Source: Marinicrinis sediminis
Lineage (GTDB): Bacteria; Bacillota; Bacilli; Paenibacillales; KCTC-33676
Length of the DNA: 64,000 bases
Assembly: GCF_042685085.1 (NCBI RefSeq)
Contig: NZ_JBHUMM010000007.1
Span: 186,001 to 250,000, forward strand
Reading direction: 5' to 3'
Shown here: piece by piece, positions 59,910-64,000 of the stretch
Layout of the letters: the number at the start of each line of letters is the position of its first letter
Position numbering within the stretch: position 1 is the stretch's first letter
The notes under the pieces: generated by a model
Database searches by the model: none
Told to the model about the DNA's origin: nothing
What the model saw: only the letters and a program-made list of their open reading frames with translations
Program-made: the position numbers and the translations under genes

Positions 59910-59934
59910 CAGCAGGTTTAATATCCCCCTGCTG
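59910..59934 (-). terminator. Terminator after secG
   Basis: CAGCAGG (59910-59916) and CCTGCTG (59928-59934) form a stem with an 11-nt loop, followed by TTTTTTT on the minus strand. secG is therefore largely separated from the downstream esterase-rnr-smpB unit. Confidence 0.8.
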
Positions 59935-59951
59935 CATCATTTTATGTGTGA

Positions 59952-60188
59952 TTAGTCATGTAGGACGTAGGAAACGATCAAGGACAACACAAAAAATCCG
60001 ATGGCTAGAACCAAGGTCAGGCGAGACAGGAACAGATCCATTCCTCTTGCCTTCTGCTTGCCGAACAAGTGCTCAGCTCCACCCGTAATCGCGCCAGACA
60101 ATCCTGCACTTTTTCCTTTTTGCAGCAATACCGTCAAAATTAAACCCAAGCTGAAAATGACCAATACAATTTTAAAGAACAATTCCAT
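59952..60188 (-). CDS. secG: Preprotein translocase subunit SecG
   Basis: 78 residues. Two transmembrane helices flank the conserved loop KGKSAGLSGAITGGAEHLFGKQKARG, diagnostic of SecG. It associates with SecYE in the membrane and assists protein export. Confidence 0.97.
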   Translation of the reverse strand: MELFFKIVLVIFSLGLILTVLLQKGKSAGLSGAITGGAEHLFGKQKARGMDLFLSRLTLVLAIGFFVLSLIVSYVLHD

Positions 60189-60482
60189 GGTTGTTGACCT
60201 CCCGAAATCTTCACGTGGAAAACTCGTCTTCCGAAGCTTCCCCCTGTTTGCTTGTTTCCTTATTTCTTTGTTTAACAGTCTGATGTCTTACAGCAGTCCT
60301 TCATGCAGATGTCGTATAGGCATGCGACTGGTTTCTTCCATTGTGTATCTGTGTATCCATAAAAACAGTATTTCGATTGTAACATGTTTTTCAGAAACTT
60401 TCAACTGCAAGTCTGTATGAATCGCTATGAGTCTCTCCTGTCTATATCCTGCTTTTGCCAGCTTTTTGGCATGCTTCTATTT
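60189..60482. other. Intergenic region upstream of secG and the stress gene
   Basis: About 300 bp containing the secG promoter side; no gene or RNA recognised apart from the SigB promoter listed next. Confidence 0.5.
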
Positions 60483-60508
60483 GTTTCATCACGTTAGCCA
60501 GGGGGTAA
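60483..60508 (+). promoter_or_regulatory. SigB-type promoter
   Basis: GTTTCA (60483-60488), 14-bp spacer, GGGTAA (60503-60508), close to the general-stress sigma consensus GTTTAA-N12-15-GGGTAT. It lies about 36 bp before the YeaQ-like gene, placing that gene in the SigB regulon. Confidence 0.7.
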
Positions 60509-60543
60509 TAAAAAGAAAGAGAACGTTGTGTTTTTGAAAGGAT

Positions 60544-60810
60544 GTGATCGACATTCTCAGCTTAATTGCAAGTATCATACTCGCGATCGTCATCGGAGTG
60601 ATTGGCGATGCTCTTGTCAAATACAAAATGCCCGGTGGACCGGTCGGTTCCATGATTGCTGGTTTTGCAGGAGCCTGGATGGGTACATGGCTGCTTGGAA
60701 CCTGGGGACCGATTATCGGTCAGTTCGCCATCATTCCAGCGATTATCGGGGCTGCGTTATTTGTCCTTATGCTAGGCATTATGAGTCGAATGTTGCATTC
60801 CATTACGTAA
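60544..60810 (+). CDS. GlsB/YeaQ/YmgE-family stress membrane protein
   Basis: 88 residues from a GTG start; the ribosome binding site is weak (AAAGG close to the start). Three transmembrane helices rich in Gly: LIASIILAIVIGVIGDALV, GSMIAGFAGAWMGTWLLG and QFAIIPAIIGAALFVLMLGIM. This is the transglycosylase-associated protein family, usually induced by stress. A SigB-type promoter precedes it. Confidence 0.85.
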   Translation: MIDILSLIASIILAIVIGVIGDALVKYKMPGGPVGSMIAGFAGAWMGTWLLGTWGPIIGQFAIIPAIIGAALFVLMLGIMSRMLHSIT

Positions 60811-60881
60811 TCCATAATGGGATGCCATTCACTCCTGTCTGAAGTACGATAATCTTTTTTTGCCCCAAGGAGGCGCATAAC

Positions 60882-61124
60882 ATGACGACATCTGAACGAG
60901 AAAACAAACAAAAGCTAAAGGAATCTGACAATAGCTCGATGGCTCAAAACGAGAAGGAAATGAAGAAGTTAGGAAGAGAAATGGAAGAAATGAAGACCAA
61001 TCAGGAGTTAAAAGAGGAAGGAAAAATACCGGACCCGATTCAATCAGATCAATCGGACTCAGCTGCAAATTCTGAAACATCGGAGACGGAAGAGAAACAG
61101 AATCAGAAGCAGAAACAAAATTAA
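60882..61124 (+). CDS. Small, highly charged hypothetical protein
   Basis: 80 residues, excellent site AAGGAGGCGCATAAC before the ATG. Composed almost only of Glu, Lys, Gln, Ser, Asn and Asp (for example EKEMKKLGREMEEMK, helical, then a disordered C-terminus). No homologue recognised. Downstream of the SigB-type promoter and stress gene, so possibly a stress-induced disordered protein. Confidence 0.6.
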   Translation: MTTSERENKQKLKESDNSSMAQNEKEMKKLGREMEEMKTNQELKEEGKIPDPIQSDQSDSAANSETSETEEKQNQKQKQN

Positions 61125-61191
61125 TTCCCATGCTTTATTTTTTTGTCCAATTATTTGTTCCCCTGTCTCATCAGGCAAAGACAAGCAAAGA

Positions 61192-61240
61192 AAGGCTGTC
61201 TTAGATGGTGTCATCCTGCAACCCATCCAGGCGGCCTTCT
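61192..61240 (+). terminator. Probable terminator after the small charged gene
   Basis: AAGGC...GCCTT arms with an inner GATGG...CCATC stem, followed by CTTCTTCTTATT. The structure is imperfect. Confidence 0.4.
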
Positions 61241-61329
61241 TCTTATTGCATCGATTTGATTATATGCTTGTATTTACATCATGATACCTGAGTCATGTCA
61301 TTTGAATAAGAGCATTTGAACGAGAGCAC

Positions 61330-62109
61330 CTACATCACTGAATCCTCATCCGGCTGATCCAGTAGCTTCTTCAGCTTGCCGATCGCCCTTCGCTGTATTC
61401 GAGATACACTCATTTGCGAGATACCCAGTTCCTGTGCAGCTGCTCGCTGAGACATCTCCTGAATAAATACGAGGGAAATGACTTTACGCTCCTCTTCCTT
61501 CAGCTCCATAATGGCCTGCTTCAAGTCCATACGGTGCTCCAGCTTGCCGTAATCATCATCGGGCGCGCCAAGCAAATCTCCGAGTGTCGTGGACGCATCC
61601 TCTTCCTTCACCGGGTGATCAAGCGAAACATAGCTGTAGGCGTCTTTGGCCGCCAGCAATTCAATCGCCTCTTCCACCGAGATCTCCATCTCTTCGGCGA
61701 TCTCATATACATCAGGAGAACGCTCCAGGCGAACCGTCAGTGTTTCCACGGCCTTCTGAACCTGTTTCCCTTTCTCCTTCATGCGACGGGGTACTTGAAT
61801 GTACCAGGACTTGTCCCGCAAATAGTTTTTCATATAGCCCACGATGCTTTTCATCGCATAGGCTTCGAATTGAACGCCCATGGTCGGATCATAGCTCTCA
61901 AATAGCCGGAGCAACACCATACGACCTACTTGCAGCAGATCTTCCACCATGTTGGGCTGATTGCGGGAGAGCTTTCTGCCCGCCATCTGGACGAGCGGTT
62001 CATACTGCCGGAGCAGTTCAGAAGCCAGCTCTTCCGTCGGTTCCTTCTGATAGGCAATCAACTGCTCGTGGGCTGGGGAGGACTGGGGCTGTTCTTCTTC
62101 TTTTCTCAT
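61330..62109 (-). CDS. sigB: RNA polymerase sigma factor SigB
   Basis: 259 residues. Region 2 is QMAGRKLSRNQPNMVEDLLQVGRMVLLRLFESYDPTMGVQFEAYA, and region 4 is LKEEERKVISLVFIQEMSQRAAAQELGISQMSVSRIQRRA, both characteristic of the SigB/SigF subgroup. Third gene of rsbV-rsbW-sigB; the start overlaps the rsbW stop (ATGA). It directs the general stress regulon and probably its own operon. Confidence 0.95.
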   Translation of the reverse strand: MRKEEEQPQSSPAHEQLIAYQKEPTEELASELLRQYEPLVQMAGRKLSRNQPNMVEDLLQVGRMVLLRLFESYDPTMGVQFEAYAMKSIVGYMKNYLRDKSWYIQVPRRMKEKGKQVQKAVETLTVRLERSPDVYEIAEEMEISVEEAIELLAAKDAYSYVSLDHPVKEEDASTTLGDLLGAPDDDYGKLEHRMDLKQAIMELKEEERKVISLVFIQEMSQRAAAQELGISQMSVSRIQRRAIGKLKKLLDQPDEDSVM

Positions 62110-62567
62110 GACGTGGATTCACTCCTGTCTAACGCAGGAAAACGTTTAAACAAAGTGACTTCAGTCCCATTCTCCTGACTGACACGTACTTCATCCATCA
62201 GTGCCTGCATCATAAAGATCCCCAACCCTCCTGCACTGATTTCATCGATACTTTGATCGTGCAGGCTTTTGCGATCCTTCGCAAATACGTCTGATTCTAC
62301 ATTCATGCCCTCATCTTTAATTCGAATTTGCAGACCATTCTCCAGTTTCTGAAAACGAATCCGCACCGTGCCGACTTGATCCCGATAGCCGTGAAGCACT
62401 GCATTGTTGCAGGCCTCGGAGACCGCTACCTTCATATCTTCAATCTCTTCATAAGGAAAGCCCATCTGGGTAGCCAGACCGTATAAAGTCAACCGAACCA
62501 GATCAATATACTCCGCTTCACTCGGAAACGTCAGTGTGACTTCTCTTTCTTCGTATCCACTCGTCAT
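62106..62567 (-). CDS. rsbW: Anti-sigma-B factor / serine kinase RsbW
   Basis: 153 residues, ATG after AAGGATGAACCAAA. GHKL ATPase motifs: N-box VSEACNNAVLHGY (about 48-60), G1 RIKDEGMN and G2 SAGGLGIFMMQALMDEV. It binds and inhibits SigB and phosphorylates RsbV. Sits between rsbV and sigB. Confidence 0.95.
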   Translation of the reverse strand: MTSGYEEREVTLTFPSEAEYIDLVRLTLYGLATQMGFPYEEIEDMKVAVSEACNNAVLHGYRDQVGTVRIRFQKLENGLQIRIKDEGMNVESDVFAKDRKSLHDQSIDEISAGGLGIFMMQALMDEVRVSQENGTEVTLFKRFPALDRSESTS

Positions 62568-62594
62568 TTTGGTTCATCCTTTCTCATCTGAAGC

Positions 62595-62930
62595 CTATTG
62601 CACAACCAGAAACTTCATGATACCCGTCATCTCAAACAAACGCTTAATCTTTGGCGGGATCTCTTCCACGACAAAAGGGGCTTGCAGCTGATGTCTGCGC
62701 TTTAGCAGCGTAACCAAAATGCCGATCCCTGTACTGTCTATGTAGCTTAACTCGCTCAAATTCAGTTTAAACGTTATGTCTGCTTGCTCCACAACCGGTT
62801 CTGCCGACTGCTTGAAAGTGCTCGCCGTAGCCAGATCAAGCTTTCCTTGCAAAAACAGAGTGGTCGTATCTGCTGTTGTTCGCTCTTGGATGGTCAAATG
62901 CTGGGCAAGTTCATCGTTATGCATATTCAT
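62595..62930 (-). CDS. rsbV: Anti-anti-sigma factor RsbV
   Basis: About 111 residues from the ATG at 62930 (AGGAG 10 nt upstream; a GTG at 62933 is also possible). STAS domain with the phosphorylatable Ser in LSELSYIDSTGIGILVTLLKR. In its unphosphorylated form it captures RsbW and frees SigB. First gene of the sigB operon. Confidence 0.95.
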   Translation of the reverse strand: MNMHNDELAQHLTIQERTTADTTTLFLQGKLDLATASTFKQSAEPVVEQADITFKLNLSELSYIDSTGIGILVTLLKRRHQLQAPFVVEEIPPKIKRLFEMTGIMKFLVVQ

Positions 62931-62985
62931 CACACTTCATCTCCTACATCGTGAAATTAAATCCTTATTCAATCGATAATAATGT

Positions 62986-63011
62986 ATACCCTGTTTGCAT
63001 CATCTTGAAAC
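62986..63011 (-). promoter_or_regulatory. SigB-type promoter of rsbV-rsbW-sigB
   Basis: Read on the minus strand: GTTTCA (63011-63006), 14-bp spacer, GGGTAT (62991-62986), about 55 bp before rsbV. The -10 matches the general-stress consensus perfectly, so the operon should be autoregulated. Confidence 0.8.
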
Positions 63012-63281
63012 ATCATAGCTGAAACATATTTCAATCCTCTGTATCCCGATTCAAAGGCACCAGATGTGGTTAACGAAAGACAACACTCTCCTACAACCAA
63101 GTATTCACAGGGATTCACAGGTACGCACAGGTACACATTCAACATTCAGCAAGTACACACAGGTTCGCACCAGCAGTCGCAGCCAAATCGCAGGCTTCCC
63201 CAGATACGCAAGGATACGCCTGTGATCACGCACCCACTTCATCTAAATGAAACAAATAAACCCGATAAAGGAGGAAGGAAT

Positions 63282-63443
63282 ATGGACCGTCAGGAACACG
63301 TAGATGTCGAGCGCAGAAATGTAGAGAAGAAATCGGATTCGAGTTTGGTAGCTTCAACTTTTATTAAGTATGCCGCTTATCTGATCATTTTCTTCGGTTT
63401 TCTGTATTTTCTCGTTCAATACATTATTCCGTTCTTTCGCTAA
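63282..63443 (+). CDS. Small single-span membrane protein
   Basis: 53 residues, ATG after AAAGGAGGAAGGAAT, a very strong site. A charged N-terminus (MDRQEHVDVERRNVEKKSD) is followed by one transmembrane helix FIKYAAYLIIFFGFLYFLVQYIIPFF. Function unknown. It is divergent from rsbV and followed by a terminator. Confidence 0.7.
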   Translation: MDRQEHVDVERRNVEKKSDSSLVASTFIKYAAYLIIFFGFLYFLVQYIIPFFR

Positions 63444-63551
63444 GTTTACGATGGCTATATACGCTTTCAAGCCATCCTGTCCCTGAGCCTTTCATTAAGC
63501 CATTTCACACAATCTACCAGGCAATGGGACCTGCGTGAAGCATTCACAAGT

Positions 63552-63595
63552 AAAAAGATCAGCCTCCTGATTTCGATAGGCGGTTGATCTTTTTA
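63552..63595. terminator. Bidirectional terminator between convergent genes
   Basis: AAAAAGATCAGCC on the left pairs with GGCGGTTGATCTTTTT on the right (one bulge), between the small membrane protein gene and the kinase gene that converge here. Confidence 0.7.
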
Positions 63596-63623
63596 CGCGT
63601 GAGGGCTGCCAGACACGTTCCCC

Positions 63624-64000
63624 CTATTCTTGCATGTCATAGGGTTTGACCGGTATCGTAAATTGAAAGCAGGCCCCTTGCTGTACGTCTTCCATGACAC
63701 TGATATCCCCACCCATCAGTTCAATCAGCTTTCTGCAAATGGCCAGGCCCAGGCCTGTCCCCTCGAACTGACGCGTCATGGGGTTATCCAGCTGTGTAAA
63801 AGGCTGGAACAAATGCGGGACCTGTTCCGGAGTTATTCCGACACCCGTATCGGAAACGATAAATTGCAGCCATACATATTCTTCTTGTACAGACTCCTTC
63901 TCTTCTCGCACTTCCTCTTGTTCCGCAAGGGCTGATGACGGCCTAACTTCAATATGTACATGCCCTTCCTTCGTAAACTTCACACTGTTGCCGACAAGAT
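63624..64000 (-). CDS. Sensor histidine kinase, C-terminal part (5' end off the right edge)
   Basis: About 125 residues are visible. A GHKL ATPase domain: ILVGNSVKFTKEGHVHIEV (N-box), IVSDTGVGI (G1), HLFQPFTQLDNPMTRQFEGTGLGLAICRKLIELMGG (F-box and G2) and FQFTIPV. A charged insertion (EEVREEKESVQEE) splits the strand between the N-box and G1. The DQL-x-T style and GTGLGLAIC are typical of hybrid-type kinases. The sensor part lies outside the window. Confidence 0.92.
   Translation of the reverse strand, partial: LVGNSVKFTKEGHVHIEVRPSSALAEQEEVREEKESVQEEYVWLQFIVSDTGVGITPEQVPHLFQPFTQLDNPMTRQFEGTGLGLAICRKLIELMGGDISVMEDVQQGACFQFTIPVKPYDMQE

Overview
The window looks like a Paenibacillus chromosome. 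It has the Firmicute block secG - carboxylesterase - rnr - smpB - ssrA, an rsbV-rsbW-sigB operon, AGGAGG-type ribosome binding sites throughout, and a carbohydrate-rich gene content of moderate GC (an island at about 29.5-33.5 kb is clearly AT-richer). Both ends cut through genes: a GH43 glycosidase on the left and a histidine kinase on the right.

Layout. (1) 1-7.5 kb: a carbohydrate/sulfate-ester locus with a GH43 enzyme, a sulfatase, a divergent AraC regulator carrying an extra C-terminal jelly-roll domain, and a TctABC solute transporter. (2) 7.7-12.2 kb: Nudix hydrolase, a PLD-nuclease/SF2 helicase (DUF3427) and an HNH endonuclease of the phosphorothioate-dependent McrA type, a probable defence or repair cluster. 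(3) 12.3-15 kb: a Ca2+/Na+ antiporter and small conserved proteins. (4) 15.45-21.8 kb: a five-gene operon of two DUF1611-like P-loop paralogues, an FrhB-type iron-sulfur flavoprotein, an EPSP-synthase paralogue and an MFS exporter, preceded by an 11-codon ORF with its own strong ribosome binding site. It resembles an uncharacterised small-molecule biosynthesis and export pathway. (5) 21.8-29.1 kb: a diguanylate cyclase, an SPFH protein and a Fur-controlled siderophore uptake operon. (6) 29.2-34.0 kb: an AT-rich island with three exported proteins (one with a 3D domain), an IS256-type remnant, and a degenerate deaminase copy at each end. (7) 34.3-35.3 kb: a hydroxyacid dehydrogenase.

(8) 35.9-54.7 kb is the most remarkable part: a nine-gene, one-direction defence island next to the 3' end of ssrA. 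It reads as an Ssp-type DNA phosphorothioation module (DUF4007/SspB, ATPase/SspC, PAPS-reductase-like SspD), a hairpin terminator, then a PD-(D/E)XK-like nuclease and three large proteins arranged like the F-G-H restriction modules (the last with an FtsK/HerA motor). A second hairpin follows, then a protein that appears to fuse an HsdM-like methylase with a degenerate motif IV, an HsdS-like target recognition domain, a histidine-kinase dimerisation segment and a GHKL ATPase domain. Its stop codon abuts the start of a receiver-domain protein. This two-component, restriction-modification-like pair is the best candidate for an undescribed system. Three roughly 200-bp repeats, two of them carrying extra copies of the ssrA 3' end, lie between the island and ssrA and look like integration scars.

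(9) 55.4-64 kb: ssrA, smpB, rnr, esterase and secG, then a stress-response block with two good SigB-type promoters, one before rsbV and one before a GlsB/YeaQ-type membrane protein.

No database or alignment could be run. Family names come from motifs, lengths and order; functions of the defence and biosynthetic clusters are inferences.
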